Positions 47,954-60,279 are shown, counted from the first letter of the stretch. The stretch: DNA of 64,000 nt from Gaiellasilicea sp963730405 (GCA_963730405.1 CAVSRW010000013.1:1-64000); one strand, 5' to 3'. The notes: generated by a model from the letters alone, not told the origin. A program made the numbers and translations.

Positions 47954-48517
47954 ATGGAACGGTTCCCTTGGCCTCAGAGGGTCCGGCACGCCGCGACCGC
48001 AAGACCTCTGGTGATCGCCGCCGTCACCGCGATTGCGCTGGCGGTCCTGACCGCGGGGGGCGTGGCCGCGACGAACGTGACGGAGAACGGCGCCGCGCCG
48101 CTGGCGCCCGGCCCGAACGGCTGTCCGACCAACAAGAGCCTGAAGACGGCGCCGATCGGTGACCTGGCACCGCCCGCGCGGCTCCAGATCGTCGATTTCG
48201 AGGTGCTGTCCGGACCGGTCAACGAGCAGACGGAGACCTACACGCTGAAGGTGCGCGTCGGGAGCACCTGCAGCGTCAACATCAAGGGTGCCAGCGTCTA
48301 CGTGACCGCAGTGCCGTACAACCAGTTCAGCATCCCGGTGGAAGAGCTCACCGGGGACGACGGCACCGCGACTCTGGTCTTCCGCCGCGACGCGAACTTC
48401 CCCGCGAGTGATCAGCAGCAGCAGCTGACGCTCTTCATCCGCGCGACGAAGCCGGGCGAGGACAAGCTCGCCGGCGTCTCGACACGGCGTCTCGTCGCGG
48501 TCCCCTTCGGGAGCTAA
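47954..48517 (+). CDS. Secreted or membrane-anchored hypothetical protein
   Basis: A 187-residue protein with a basic N-terminus and one hydrophobic stretch (ARPLVIAAVTAIALAVLTAG) acting as a signal or anchor. The exported part looks like an immunoglobulin-type beta sandwich (TYTLKVRVGSTCSVNIKGASVYVTAVP, with two Cys overall). GGAGG lies 5 nt before the ATG. Function is unknown. A hairpin follows the stop. Confidence 0.65.
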   Translation: MERFPWPQRVRHAATARPLVIAAVTAIALAVLTAGGVAATNVTENGAAPLAPGPNGCPTNKSLKTAPIGDLAPPARLQIVDFEVLSGPVNEQTETYTLKVRVGSTCSVNIKGASVYVTAVPYNQFSIPVEELTGDDGTATLVFRRDANFPASDQQQQLTLFIRATKPGEDKLAGVSTRRLVAVPFGS

Positions 48518-48533
48518 CGCCGGGTTCTTGGAA

Positions 48534-48567
48534 CGGCCGCGCCGGAGCCGAGCTCGCGGCGCGGCCG
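48534..48567 (+). terminator. Hairpin after the secreted hypothetical gene
   Basis: Arms CGGCCGCGCC (48534-48543) and GGCGCGGCCG (48558-48567) pair perfectly over 10 bp around a 14-nt loop, 17 nt past the stop codon. No T tract. Confidence 0.5.
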
Positions 48568-48730
48568 TCGCTCCCGGTCCGCTCGATGCTCGCGCGTCGG
48601 TCGGTGAGCTCGACCGATTCGCTACGCCGGCCCGTCTCGCATAACGTGACCTGATGTCAGGGCACCGAGCACCACGGAGTCACGCGGCCCGCGCTCTGAC
48701 CGATCGGCGACTCGGGAAGCGCTGCGGCTG

Positions 48731-49519
48731 ATGTTCTTCCGCCTGAGCAGCTTCGAGCTGGGGTTGCTCATCTTCGGAGTCGTGCTGGGGATGACGGTGC
48801 TCGGCGTCGTCGCCGGCCGCCGGCTGCGCGACAAGGCCGACATCCTGCGGGAGCCGGTCGGGGTCGTCCAGGCGGCGCTCCTCGGGCTCGTGGCGCTGAT
48901 CCTCGCGTTCGGCCTGACGATGGCGGTCGGCCGCTACGACTCGCGACGCGCCGCGGTCGTCGCCGACGCGAACGCGATCGGCACGACGTACCTGCGGGCG
49001 CAGACGCTGCGGGAGCCGATCCGGACGCGGTCACTCGACCTGCTCAGGCGCTACACGGACACGAGCATCGCGCTCTCGAACACGGTCCCGGGGAGTGCGG
49101 AGGCCCGGGCGGAGATCGACGAAGGTGCGCGGCTGCAGCGCTCGCTCTGGCGCCTCGCCGGCGAGGCGCTCGCGGGCTCGCCTCGGGACAATGCGCCGCG
49201 GCTTTACGTCGAGACGTTGAACGAGATGATCGACCAGCAGACCGTGCGCGTCTCCGCCTTGAACAACCGCGTGCCCACGGCCGTGCTCGTGATCGAGATC
49301 ATCGGTGCAGCTGTTGGCCTCGGCCTGCTCGCGCTCTACCTGGCGATCCTCGCCCGCGGTGTCGCCACCGTCGTGCTCGCGGCTGCGTTCGTCTCCGTCC
49401 TGCTCCTGATCACGTTCGATCTCGACCGGCCGACGCGCGGCCTCGTGACCGTTCCCGACACACCGCTCGTGGCCCTTCGAGCCTCGATGGATGTGCCGCC
49501 CGCGGCACGGGCGCCCTAG
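48731..49519 (+). CDS. DUF4239 bestrophin-like membrane protein
   Basis: A 262-residue protein with two N-terminal helices, a cytoplasmic helical region with the family features VGVVQAALLGLVALILAFGL, YDSRRAAVVADANAIGTTYLRAQ, and two C-terminal helices. This is the DUF4239 (bestrophin-like) architecture. Transport function is suspected but not established. There is no clear Shine-Dalgarno before the ATG. Confidence 0.75.
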   Translation: MFFRLSSFELGLLIFGVVLGMTVLGVVAGRRLRDKADILREPVGVVQAALLGLVALILAFGLTMAVGRYDSRRAAVVADANAIGTTYLRAQTLREPIRTRSLDLLRRYTDTSIALSNTVPGSAEARAEIDEGARLQRSLWRLAGEALAGSPRDNAPRLYVETLNEMIDQQTVRVSALNNRVPTAVLVIEIIGAAVGLGLLALYLAILARGVATVVLAAAFVSVLLLITFDLDRPTRGLVTVPDTPLVALRASMDVPPAARAP

Positions 49520-49561
49520 TCGGTCGCCGCCCGCGCGCGCAACTCCGAGTACATTGCCGGC

Positions 49562-49960
49562 GTGAGCCGGAGTGTCCTCGTGGTGAGCACGGTCGAGAAC
49601 GCCGACGACGTCCTGCGCGACGAGATCGGCGACGCCGACGTCGTGAAGGTGGTCGTTCCCGCCGTCCGTCAGGGCGTGCTCGACTGGCTCGCGAACGACG
49701 AGAAGGCGATCCGCCGGGCCGACGACGCCGCCGAGAGAACCGCCGAGCGGCTCCCCGGCGAGACCGCCGAGGCCGGTGCCGGCGAGCCGAACGTCGAGCT
49801 CGCGATCCGCGACGCCCTCGCGACCTTCCCGGCGGACGAGATCCTGGTCGCAGTTCGGCCGCCGGAGCAGGAAGGAAGGGTCGAGTCGGCCGCCACGGCG
49901 TCGGCGCCACAGGGCTCGTTCGACGGCGTGCCCGTCCGCTACGTCGTCATCCCGGACTGA
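49562..49960 (+). CDS. Small alpha/beta protein, possible UspA-like fold
   Basis: A 132-residue protein starting SRSVLVVSTVENADDVL and with ADEILVAVRPPEQEG later, a pattern of alternating strands and helices like a universal stress protein but without its ATP-binding Gly motif. The GTG start has TACATT 6 nt upstream (leaderless). Function is unknown. Confidence 0.55.
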   Translation: MSRSVLVVSTVENADDVLRDEIGDADVVKVVVPAVRQGVLDWLANDEKAIRRADDAAERTAERLPGETAEAGAGEPNVELAIRDALATFPADEILVAVRPPEQEGRVESAATASAPQGSFDGVPVRYVVIPD

Positions 49961-49970
49961 GCCCGGCGCG

Positions 49971-50132
49971 CTAGGCGTCGAACTCGCGGGCGGCGCAGTC
50001 GCCGCAGTAGACAAGCAGCTCGTCCTCGTCGGCGAGGTAGGCACGCCAACCGCTCGCCCGGTCGGACTCGTCGCCGCACTCGAGGCAGACGAGCGTCGCG
50101 ACGAGTTGGTGGTTCTCGGGAGGCTGCGGCAT
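49971..50132 (-). CDS. Small zinc-ribbon protein 1
   Basis: A 53-residue protein with CLECG and YCGDCA knuckles about 30 residues apart and a Trp-Arg-Ala-Tyr segment between. It shares this plan with the protein at 60087-60278 (CTEC, GWEAH, YCPDCA). Probably a structural zinc site. No partner can be named. It is divergent from the HerA-like gene. Confidence 0.55.
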   Translation of the reverse strand: MPQPPENHQLVATLVCLECGDESDRASGWRAYLADEDELLVYCGDCAAREFDA

Positions 50133-50228
50133 CGCGGGGCAGCTTCGCGCATTCCCGGCCTCGCCGCAGTCCCCGGTCCGGCGTCTCCTGACTCCCCCGA
50201 TCGGGGGTTCCGGCGGTAGGCTCGCGCC

Positions 50229-52585
<2,357 letters not shown>

Positions 52586-52589
<4 letters not shown>

Positions 52590-53083
52590 AGCGCGCTCTC
52601 CTGCTCACCGTGCTCGCCTGCGCCGGTTGCGGCGGCGAGTCTCCGTCGGCCGGACGCGTCGAGGTCGACTCGGTACGCGACGGCGACACGATCCTGCTCG
52701 AGGACGGCCGCCGCGTCCGGCTCGTCCAGGTCGACGCGCCCGAGCTCGGCCGCGAGTGCCACGGCGACGAGGCCGCGGCGGCGCTCGCCCGGCTCGCACC
52801 GCCCGGCGCCGAGCTGCGGCTCGAGCGCGACCCGCGGCTCGACGACGTCGACCGCCACGGCCGCCTCCTCCGCTACGCGTTCGCGGGCACGACGAACCTG
52901 AACGTCGAGATCGTCCGGGCAGGCACAGCCGCGCCGTACTTCTATCGCGGCGAGCGCGGGCGCTACGCGGGCGAACTCGTCGCCGTCGCGCAGGACGCGC
53001 AGAGGGCGCGACGCGGCCTCTGGAGCGCGTGCCCCCGCGCCCGCCTGCGCCCGGAGCGCCAGGTCGAGACCGGGCTGCCGTAA
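52586..53083 (+). CDS. Thermonuclease-like (SNase) lipoprotein
   Basis: A protein of about 165 residues with a staphylococcal nuclease fold: VRDGDTILLEDGRRVRLVQV, DAPELG, and RHGRLLRYAFAG with the expected Asp, Arg and Glu positions. The N-terminal KRALLLTVLACAGCGG looks like a lipoprotein signal. In frame before it there is only a CTG at 52586, which overlaps the HerA stop (CTGA). The first standard start is a GTG at 52610 inside the signal. So either a CTG is used or the signal is lost. Confidence 0.8.
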
Positions 53084-53181
53084 CTCCGGTTGCGTGCCCC
53101 GTCGCGGCGGCGCAGAATGCAACAACGATCTCGGCGGTGCGGCCCGCCTCCAACAGAGGTGAACGACAGAGGGGGTGCCGC

Positions 53182-54234
53182 ATGAACGTCATCGACAGCC
53201 ACGCCGACCTCGTCTTCGAGGGTGGCGGCGTCAAGGGGATCGGCCTCGCGGGCGCGCTCGCGACGCTGGAGGAGCGCGAGTACAAGCCGCAGAACATCGC
53301 GGGCACCTCGGCCGGCGCGATCACCGCCGCCCTGCTGTCCGCGGGCTACAGCGCGGACGAGCTGCGCGAGATCATCATCACGCTCGACTACCGCCAGTTC
53401 CAGGATCGCGCCTGGGAGGACAAGGTCCCGCTCGTCGAGCGTTCGCTCAGCATGCTGCTCGACCTCGGCCTCTACGAGGGCAGCCGCTTCCTCGAGTGGA
53501 TGCGCGAGCGGCTCGAGGCGAAGGGCGTCCGCACGTTCGCCGACCTCGTCCACGACGAGTTCGCCGACGACCCGCGCTATCGCTCGAAGCTGCAGGTGAT
53601 CGCCTCGGACGTGACGACGCACGAGCTGCTCGTGCTCCCGCGCGACGCGCGCAAGCTCGGGATCGAGCCGGACGACCTCGACGTCGCGCTCGCTGTCCGG
53701 ATGAGCATGAGCATCCCGGTCTTCTTCGAGCCCGTCCGGATCGAGAACGCGGAGACCGGCCGGACGCACGTGATCGTCGACGGCGGGATGCTCTCGAACT
53801 TCCCCGTCTGGCTCTTCGACTGCGAGGACGGCGACGTGCCCGAGTGGCCGACCTTCGGGCTCCTGCTCGTCGAGCCGAAGCCCGAGCTCCCGATCGGCGC
53901 CCGCCTGCCGAAGGCGAAGATGACGGGCCGCGGCCCCGGCGCGGTCATCGACTACGTGAAGGCGCTCGCCCAGACGATGATGGAGGCGCACGATCGCCTC
54001 TACGTCGAGCAGGCGAACTTCGCGCGCACGATCGCGATCCCGACGCTCGGCGTCGGTACGACCGAGTTCGACCTGTCGCCCGAGCGCGCGCTCGCGCTCT
54101 ACGACTCGGGCCGCTGGGCGGCGGAGAAGTTCCTGAAGGACTGGGACTTCGACGCCTATGTGGCCGAGTTCCGGAGCGGCAAGGAGCACTCGCGCCGGCA
54201 GGCGGTCGCGAGCGAGATGTCCGCGGCGGATTAG
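53182..54234 (+). CDS. Patatin-like phospholipase
   Basis: A 350-residue patatin-type lipid acyl hydrolase with the oxyanion loop GGGVKG at 14-19, the nucleophile elbow GTSAG (Ser43) and the catalytic Asp in DGG (Asp200). It lacks a signal peptide, so it acts in the cytoplasm or is exported by a dedicated route. AGAGGGGG precedes the ATG. Its stop overlaps the stop of the convergent membrane gene. Confidence 0.9.
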   Translation: MNVIDSHADLVFEGGGVKGIGLAGALATLEEREYKPQNIAGTSAGAITAALLSAGYSADELREIIITLDYRQFQDRAWEDKVPLVERSLSMLLDLGLYEGSRFLEWMRERLEAKGVRTFADLVHDEFADDPRYRSKLQVIASDVTTHELLVLPRDARKLGIEPDDLDVALAVRMSMSIPVFFEPVRIENAETGRTHVIVDGGMLSNFPVWLFDCEDGDVPEWPTFGLLLVEPKPELPIGARLPKAKMTGRGPGAVIDYVKALAQTMMEAHDRLYVEQANFARTIAIPTLGVGTTEFDLSPERALALYDSGRWAAEKFLKDWDFDAYVAEFRSGKEHSRRQAVASEMSAAD

Positions 54235-55009
54235 CCCGCCTCGCCCGTCTTCCCCAGGCTCGGGGCCGCCGGCAGGACCTTCCGGGTCAAGTAGCCCGCG
54301 TGCGAGATCGCGAGCAAGCGTCACCACGCCCTCGTCCACGGCCGGCAGGGCCGTGAACGGCGCCGTCGACTCGTCGAGCATGTCTCCGAACCGCGAGGCC
54401 GTAGCCGAGGATCAGCACGACCGTGAACAGGAACATCTGCACCTTGCCCAGGTCGAGGTGGTCGTGGTCTGCTGCTTCCTCGCCGCGGAAGAGGTCGGAG
54501 AGGCGCGACTGGGCCTCGGTCTCCCAGGAGTGCAACTCGCCGCCGTGGCGCCGCTCCTTGTACTGGAGCGCCGACGGCGCGGCGATCAGGGACGCCGTCG
54601 AGATCCCCATCGTCAGCCAGAGCTCGTTCGGGATGTCGACGTTGAGCGGGGAACCGGCGTCACGCCCGATGTTCGCCAGCGCAGCCGCAAGGTAGGCGGA
54701 GAGGACGAGGATCGTCCAGAGCAGCATCTGCAGGCGGCCGAGCGTGATCCGGTGGCGCTCGTCGATCAGGACGCCGCGCTTGAGCCCGCTGACGCCGTGG
54801 CCGGCGACCGCCGCGAAGGCCGCCATTAGCGCCGCGATCAGCAGCCACGCGAGGACCGTGCGACCCCCGAGGAAGCCGAGCTGCCCGCTCGTGCGCGGCA
54901 GCGCGACCCCGATCACGCCGATTCCCGCCACGATCGCGAACAGCGCCACCGTGTGCGTGGTGCGCCAACCCTCCCGTCTCCCGACGTATGTCGCTGCGAC
55001 AGTCGTCAT
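54231..55009 (-). pseudogene. Conserved membrane protein broken by two apparent frameshifts
   Basis: The 5' part encodes about 205 residues with four to five membrane helices, including two similar segments around RLQMLLWTILVLSAYL and KVQMFLFTVVLILGYG. Near 54391 one extra base breaks the frame; the continuation FGDMLDESTAPFTALPAVDE lies in another frame. Near 54315 a second extra base precedes LAISHAGYLTRKV and a stop at 54231. Removing both bases gives a coherent protein of about 258 residues. The family is not one I can name. GGGAG precedes the ATG. Confidence 0.65.
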
Positions 55010-55134
55010 TTGCGCACTCCCTCTCTGCCGCAGCTCGATGGTGAGACGCGAGGACCGAACCTGCCGATCGTGCTGTCAAGACGGCGCTGGGCGACGAGTT
55101 CTTCCCGCAGCTGCGAAGCTGCGAGAATCGGCCG

Positions 55135-55618
55135 GTGCCGAAGCCGCTATGGGCGCCGTGGCGCCTCGAGTACGTCTCGCAGGCCGACGAGCTCCCGCGG
55201 CTGCCCGCTCTGCGCCGAGGCCGCCGGCGAGGTCGAGGAGAGCCTCGTCGTCCATCGCGGCGAGACGGCCTTCGCGCTCCTGAACAAGTACCCCTACTCC
55301 TCCGGCCATCTGATCGTTGCGCCCTACGCGCACGTCGGCGAGCTGGAGGTGCTCCAGGACGCAACGGTGCTCGAGATCCACCGCGTGGGGATCGACGCGC
55401 TCGCGGCCCTGCGCTCGCTCTACCGCCCCGCGGGCTTCAACCTCGGCTGGAACATCGGCCGCGCAGCCGGTGCCGGCATCCCCGAGCACGTGCATCTGCA
55501 CATCGTCCCGCGGTGGGCCGGCGATACGAGCTTCATGCCGGTGCTCGGTGACGTGAAGGTCGTCCCGGAGCACCTGCTCGCGACGCGCGACCGGCTCCGG
55601 GCGGCCTGGCCCAGCTGA
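55135..55618 (+). CDS. HIT-family hydrolase (frameshifted)
   Basis: Histidine-triad proteins hydrolyse nucleotide-conjugated phosphates. The N-terminus MPKPLWAPWRLEYVSQADELP is in one frame, and GCPLCAEAAGEVEESLVV onwards is in the next, so one extra base near 55195-55200 is likely. The triad EHVHLHIVPRW and the KYPYSSGHLIVAPY segment are intact. Restored length is about 160 residues, typical for actinobacterial HIT proteins with an N-terminal zinc site. GTG start. Confidence 0.82.
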
Positions 55619-55744
55619 CGCATCCATCGAGGACGTCAGCCGGACGTGCGACGGCGGGGTCGTGATCGCGAACCACATGGCACTGCGCGAAGGTCGCCGG
55701 GCACACGAATCCCCGCGCGGACAGCCGCTAGACTGCCCCACCAC

Positions 55745-55817
55745 GCGGGCGTAGCTCAGTTGGTAGAGCATCAGCTTCCCAAGCTGAGGGTCGTGGGTTC
55801 GAGCCCCATCGCCCGCT
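55745..55817 (+). tRNA. tRNA-Gly (anticodon CCC)
   Basis: A 73-nt cloverleaf: acceptor GCGGGCG pairs with CGCCCGC, the anticodon stem TCAGC/GCTGA holds TTCCCAA (anticodon CCC, reads GGG), and the T arm is GTGGG-TTCGAGC-CCCAT. CCA is not encoded. Confidence 0.96.
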
Positions 55818-55822
55818 TGGCA

Positions 55823-55849
55823 CGAAAGCCCCGCTAACCGGGGCTTTCG
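55823..55849 (+). terminator. Terminator of tRNA-Gly
   Basis: A perfect 11-bp stem (55823-55833 with 55839-55849) and 5-nt loop lie 5 nt after the tRNA, followed by a pyrimidine-rich GCTCTCTC. Confidence 0.75.
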
Positions 55850-55986
55850 GCTCTCTCAGGACTGGCGCCCTGCTGGGTGCTGCTCGAGCAGGCGTTGCAG
55901 GAGGAGAAGGACGGGCACGCCTCCCTAAAACGATGCCCCTGACCAGTGGCGGCCGGGATCGACAAGGACGATGATCCACTCAGCCG

Positions 55987-56492
55987 ATGGGCAGTAACCA
56001 GCAACAGCGGCTGGGCTCGAGTCGCGCCAGGACCTCAACGCACGGAGGATCCACACGGCAACTGGTGTTCTTCTGTTGGGTCGCAGGCAGCGCCGCCCTG
56101 ATGGTGGTTGGTGCGTTCGGCCCCTGGCTGAAGCTGTTCGGGAACGCCGTCAGAGGCACAGACAACGGCAGCGACGGCTGGATTGTGGTCGTGCTCGCCG
56201 TCCTCGCCGGGGCGGCGTTCCTTTTGATGCGGCGGTCACAGCTCGCGGCGATCCCCGCGATTGCGGGAGGAGCGCTCGGGGCGTATACCGCGATCGAAAA
56301 CCGAAGGATCCTGGACGACGTCGAGACGTCGAGTTCTGGCAGATCGGCTGGGGGTTGAACCTGGCGATACTCGCGTCGATCAGCCTCGCGATCTCCGGTC
56401 TGGTCTGGGTCATGACGTTCAAGGACCGCGCGAGGGAGCCGTTGCAGGCTGTCGAGCCGGTTGAACCGACCGCTCCGCCGGAACAGGTCTAG
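55987..56492 (+). CDS. Hypothetical membrane protein (frameshifted)
   Basis: The first frame encodes about 115 residues with three predicted helices (LVFFCWVAGSAALMVVGAFG, IVVVLAVLAGAAFLLM and one more). Near 56318-56332, where GACGTCGA is repeated in tandem, the frame breaks. The next frame supplies FWQIGWGLNLAILASISLA, a fourth helix and a Pro/Glu-rich tail. A one-base change gives a continuous protein of about 168 residues. No family recognised. Confidence 0.55.
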
Positions 56493-56502
56493 CTGTCTGC
56501 TC

Positions 56503-56534
56503 AGTCCCGACCTGTGCCACGCCAGGTCGGGACT
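56503..56534. terminator. Bidirectional terminator between convergent genes
   Basis: Perfect 12-bp stem (56503-56514 with 56523-56534) and 8-nt loop between the plus-strand membrane gene and the minus-strand Flp pilin gene. Confidence 0.7.
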
Positions 56535-56557
56535 CGGGCCGTCACAACCCTGTCGGG

Positions 56558-56737
56558 CTAGAAGATGCCAGTGACCTCTTCGAGCGCGCTGTTGATGCCT
56601 CCCGCGAGGAGCACGAGACCCGCGACGACCGCGAGCGTGATGACTGCGAGAACGACGCCGTACTCCGCCATCGTCTGTCCCTGCTGGTCGCGCATGAACG
56701 TGAGCCGGCTCTGGATCGAGACGAAGACCTGCGCCAT
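56558..56737 (-). CDS. flp: Flp/Fap-type pilin (type IVb prepilin)
   Basis: A 59-residue prepilin: a basic leader with cleavage expected in QQG-QTMAEYG, leaving the conserved Glu at +5, then a single hydrophobic helix (VVLAVITLAVVAGLVLLAG). Flp pilins are assembled by Tad machines, but no tad, cpa or prepilin peptidase gene is in the window. GGGAGA lies 5 nt before the ATG. The gene is an orphan here. Confidence 0.85.
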   Translation of the reverse strand: MAQVFVSIQSRLTFMRDQQGQTMAEYGVVLAVITLAVVAGLVLLAGGINSALEEVTGIF

Positions 56738-56857
56738 GTGATTCTCCCTTGTGGGTTCGCGGGATCGGGGTGTTCCGAAACGCCCGACCTCCATCGACCA
56801 TCCGTTCGGACCGCTTGAACATCGGATCACTCGATCGGCGGTGCCGCGGCCGCGGAC

Positions 56858-57797
56858 CTAGCGGTTCACGCACGTGCCGGTCTGCTTCTTCGACTTCGCC
56901 GACCACCACGGCGCTACCTGCAGGCTGGCACGCCAGGTCAGCTTGCCCCTGGCGGAGATCCGGGCCGTGACACTGCCGTTGGTGTCCGTACACCAGATGG
57001 ACGCGCCGGCCGATCGGAGTCGACCGATCGCCTCGAGCGACGGATGCTCGTGCGAGTTCTTCCCGGCGGAGAGCACGGCCCACCGCGGGCCGGACCACCT
57101 CGAGCAGCTCGTCGATCGAGCCCTCCTTCGAGCCGTGATGCGTCGCGAGGAAGATGTCGACCGGCTTGTCGACGACCGGGTCCAAGGCACCGGCTACACG
57201 CTTTGCGACCCGGCGCTCGATGTCACCGGTGAACAGACCTGTGATCCCGTTCACGGTGAGCAGGTACGCGAGCGACGAGTTCCCGGCGATCCGTGAGGAT
57301 CCGCCGAGGAAGTCGCCCGCCGGCGGATTGGCGAAGACCCACTCGGCTCCGCCCCAGTCGAACCGGTCCCCGATGTTCGGGAACGTCTCCTCGAGATCGG
57401 GCTCGGCCTCGATCGCCCGCATCACGGCGCGGTTGCGTTTTGTCCCCTCCCACCACAGCGACCGGTTCCGAACGACGGTGCGCACGTCCCAGTTGCTGAG
57501 CAGCTGGGCGGCGTTCTTGGCGTGGTCGTCGTGGGCGTGGCCGAGGATGAGCACGTCGATCCGCTTCGCCTTGAGCCCTTGTCGCAGCGCCTCGTCGAGC
57601 ACGTCGTAGCGGAACTCTCCGGTGTCGGACACGATGATCTTGCCGCCGATCCGCATCACGACCGCATCGCCCTGGCCGACGTTGACAAAGATGATCTTCG
57701 CGGGGACTGCCGCCGACCTTGACGTGACCGCGTCCGCTGGGCGGCCGAGTGCAAGCAAGAGTCCGAGAACGACGGCAATCGCTACGAACGGGCGCAT
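56858..57797 (-). CDS. Secreted metallo-beta-lactamase fold hydrolase, ComEC C-domain-like (frameshifted)
   Basis: A signal peptide (MRPFVAIAVVLGLLLALG) leads into a ComEC/Rec2-type hydrolase domain: KIIFVNVGQGDAVVMRIG, ILGHAHDDHAKNA as the metal site, LFTGDIE, and LATHHGSKEGS. Near 57087-57089 a run of three G (C on the minus strand) carries one extra base. The next frame gives RWAVLSAGKNSHEHPSLEAI, the usual end of the domain. Restored length is about 313 residues. Relatives degrade extracellular DNA or other phosphodiesters. CATCAT lies 6 nt before the ATG. Confidence 0.78.
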
Positions 57798-57874
57798 CGG
57801 ACCATGATGGACCGGCGAGCAGTCGGAGCTCAAGGCCGTCTGTCGCCGCCGCTACCCGCTTGTGCCGGTTCTCG

Positions 57875-59420
57875 TCAGCGTCCGGACGCGAGCGCCGTCT
57901 CGAGCTTCTTGACCACCTGGTCGATCGTGAAGCTCGCGGCCTCCTGCCGCGGCGGGAACTCCTTGAACGTCTCGAGGAACTGGGTCACGATCGCCGTTGC
58001 GGCCAGCGCGATGAAGTCGTTGTCGAGGAACCAGTCGTAGTACGTGTTCGAGGTCACGTCGGCGCGCTCGTACGGGATCGGTACGCAGGTTGAAGAGCTT
58101 CGGGACGCGCAGCGCGACGAACGGCTCCGCCCAGATCCCCAGCGTTCCCTGCTCCCGCTGCTCCATGAAGACGACCTTCCAGTTGTCGAACCGGAGTGCG
58201 AGCACGTCGCCGTCGTCGGAGTAGTAGACGAGCCCCTGCCTCGGGCTCTTGTCCGCGTCGCCGGTCAGGTACGGCACCAGGTTGTAGCCGTCGATGTGGA
58301 CCTTGTAGGTCGTGTCGCCGATCTGGTGGCCCGCCTTCAGCTTCTCGACGATGTCCGGCTCGCCGGCGGCGGCGAGGAACGTCGGCAGCCAGTCGTGGTG
58401 CTGGACGATCTCGTTCGAGACCACGCCGGCCGGGATCTTCCCGGGCCAGCGGATCAGCTCCGGAACGCGGAAGGCGCCTTCCCAGTTCGTGTTCTTCTCG
58501 CTCCGGAACGGCGTCATGCCGCCGTCCGGCCACGTGTTCATGTGCGGCCCGTTGTCGGTCGAGTAGATCACGATCGTGTTCTCGGCGATCCCGAGCTCGT
58601 CGAGCTTGTCCAGCGCCGCGCCGACCAGCTTGTCGTGGTCGATCATCGTGTCGTGGTAGGGCGACTGCCAGCGCCCGGCCTGCCCGAGGCTCTCGGGCTT
58701 CGTGTGCGTCCGCAGGTGCATGTGCGTCGTGTTGAGCCAGACGAAGAACGGCGTGCCCGCTGCGTGCTGGCGCTCGATGAAGTCGAGCCCGTGCTCGAGC
58801 ACCTCGTCGTCGATCGTCTCCATCCGCTTCTTCGTCAGCGGGCCGGTGTCCTCGATCCGCTGCCTGCCGACACGACCGAAGCGGTCGTCCTCCGTGTCGT
58901 CGTCATCGTCGCTCGCCCAGGAGTGGATGACGCCGCGAGGGCCGAAGCGCTCCCTGAAGTGCGGGAAGTCCTCGTCCGGCGGCCAGTTCGGCAGCTCCGG
59001 CTCCTCCTCGGCGTTCAGGTGGTAGAGGTTGCCGAAGAACTCGTCGAAGCCGTGCACGGTGGGCAGGTACTTGTTCAGGTCGCCCAGGTGGTTCTTTCCG
59101 AACTGCCCGGTCGCGTAGCCGAGCGGCTTCAGCAGCTCGGCGATCGTCACGTCCTCCGCCTGGAGACCGATGTCCAGGCCGGGGAAGCCGACCTTGCTGA
59201 GGCCGGTGCGGTAGACGCTCTGGCCGGTGATGAACGACGCGCGCCCCGCGGTGCAGCTCTGCTCGCCGTACGAGTCGGTGAAGCGCATTCCCTCGTCCGC
59301 GATCCGGTCGATGTTCGGCGTCCGGTAGCCCATCAGCCCGTCGCTGTAGCAGCTCAGGTTCGTGATCCCGATGTCGTCGCCCCAGATCACGAGGATGTTC
59401 GGCTTGTCGCTCTCGGCCAC
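57875..59420 (-). CDS. Arylsulfatase-type sulfatase (frameshifted near 3' end)
   Basis: A type I sulfatase of about 515 residues. The formylglycine motif is SCTAGRAS with Cys56. Metal ligands are seen in WGDDIG and STDNGPH, and a substrate-site His in NTTHMHLRTHTK. No signal peptide is seen. Near 58073-58076 one extra base shifts the frame after NLRTDP. The correct continuation (ERADVTSNTYYDWFL to KKLETALASGR) ends at 57875. No formylglycine-generating enzyme gene is in the window. The GTG start has GAGGAGAG upstream. Confidence 0.85.
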
Positions 59421-59574
59421 GATCTCTCCTCTCGTCAGGCCGAGGTTGCGCCGGCCCCCGTCACGTTTTCGACGACAAGCTCTCAGAGCCCGGCGATCAC
59501 GTCCTCATCCCGTGCGGGTGATCGAAAGCAGCGCAGAGGTGACCGATCGGGCGCCGTCACGTACGCTCGTCGCG

Positions 59575-59880
59575 ATGGCGGACAGCCACCTCAGCATCTC
59601 GCTGAGCCGCGGTGACCTCACCGTCACCTGGCCCGCGCGCCAGCATCTGATGGCCCGGCTGCTGCACGTGGGCACCAGAGCGCGCCTCCGCGACAGCTTC
59701 CAGGCGGCCGGCAGCACCCGTGCCGCAGTGCTCCAGACCGGGCAGCGGGCGACGCTTCTCACCGTCCTCGGTGACTGGGCGCTCGACAGCAACGGCGGCG
59801 AGCCGATGCCGCAGGAGCTCACGCTGCTGCAGGCCGCGCTCGCCCACGATCTGCACGCCGCGCAGCCGTCGCCCGCCTGA
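59575..59880 (+). CDS. Small uncharacterised protein, paralogue of 46723-47019
   Basis: A 101-residue soluble protein with no recognised domain. It aligns along its length to the protein at 46723-47019, with the conserved ARQ-LM-RL-HV start and WAL then PQEL. TACGCT lies 7 nt before the ATG, so this copy also appears leaderless. The two copies sit in unrelated neighbourhoods. Confidence 0.65.
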   Translation: MADSHLSISLSRGDLTVTWPARQHLMARLLHVGTRARLRDSFQAAGSTRAAVLQTGQRATLLTVLGDWALDSNGGEPMPQELTLLQAALAHDLHAAQPSPA

Positions 59881-60086
59881 GCGAGCGCGAGCCGAACGGG
59901 CGGACCACCCCACCCTTTCGCGGGGCGCTCGATCCCCTGTCGTGCCCCAGTCTCTCAGGAGGGGGAGTTGGAGCGCCGCAACAAGGGTTGGCGGCAGCCC
60001 GCGGCGCCCACTCCCTCACCTTCCGAACCACGATCCACGCCTTTGGGCAGTACCGCTCCGGGTTGCGCGGCGCGATGATGCATGCC

Positions 60087-60278
60087 ATGGAACACGATCG
60101 GGCCACGAGCGACGACGTGCACGTGCTCGCGTGCACGGAATGCCCGCGCGTGAGCAGCGTCACCGCCCGGGGCTGGGAGGCGCACCGGATCGACGATCCG
60201 TTCGCCGGCGACCGGCCCGGGCTCGCGTTCTACTGCCCGGACTGCGCGCGCAGGGTCTTCGGCGACCGCGAGCGCTGA
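60087..60278 (+). CDS. Small zinc-ribbon protein 2
   Basis: A 63-residue protein with CTEC and YCPDCARRVF knuckles and a GWEAH segment between, the same plan as 49971-50132. The ATG at 60087 is favoured for length; a longer frame upstream has no similarity. The 205 bases upstream hold no recognisable gene. Confidence 0.55.
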   Translation: MEHDRATSDDVHVLACTECPRVSSVTARGWEAHRIDDPFAGDRPGLAFYCPDCARRVFGDRER

Positions 60279-60279
60279 G

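Noticed and set aside
55980..56857. C-terminal half of a long minus-strand frame starting at 57833
   Set aside because: It arises from the frameshift in the ComEC-like gene and runs antisense to the pilin leader and a membrane gene; the pilin and the restored hydrolase ending explain the region better.
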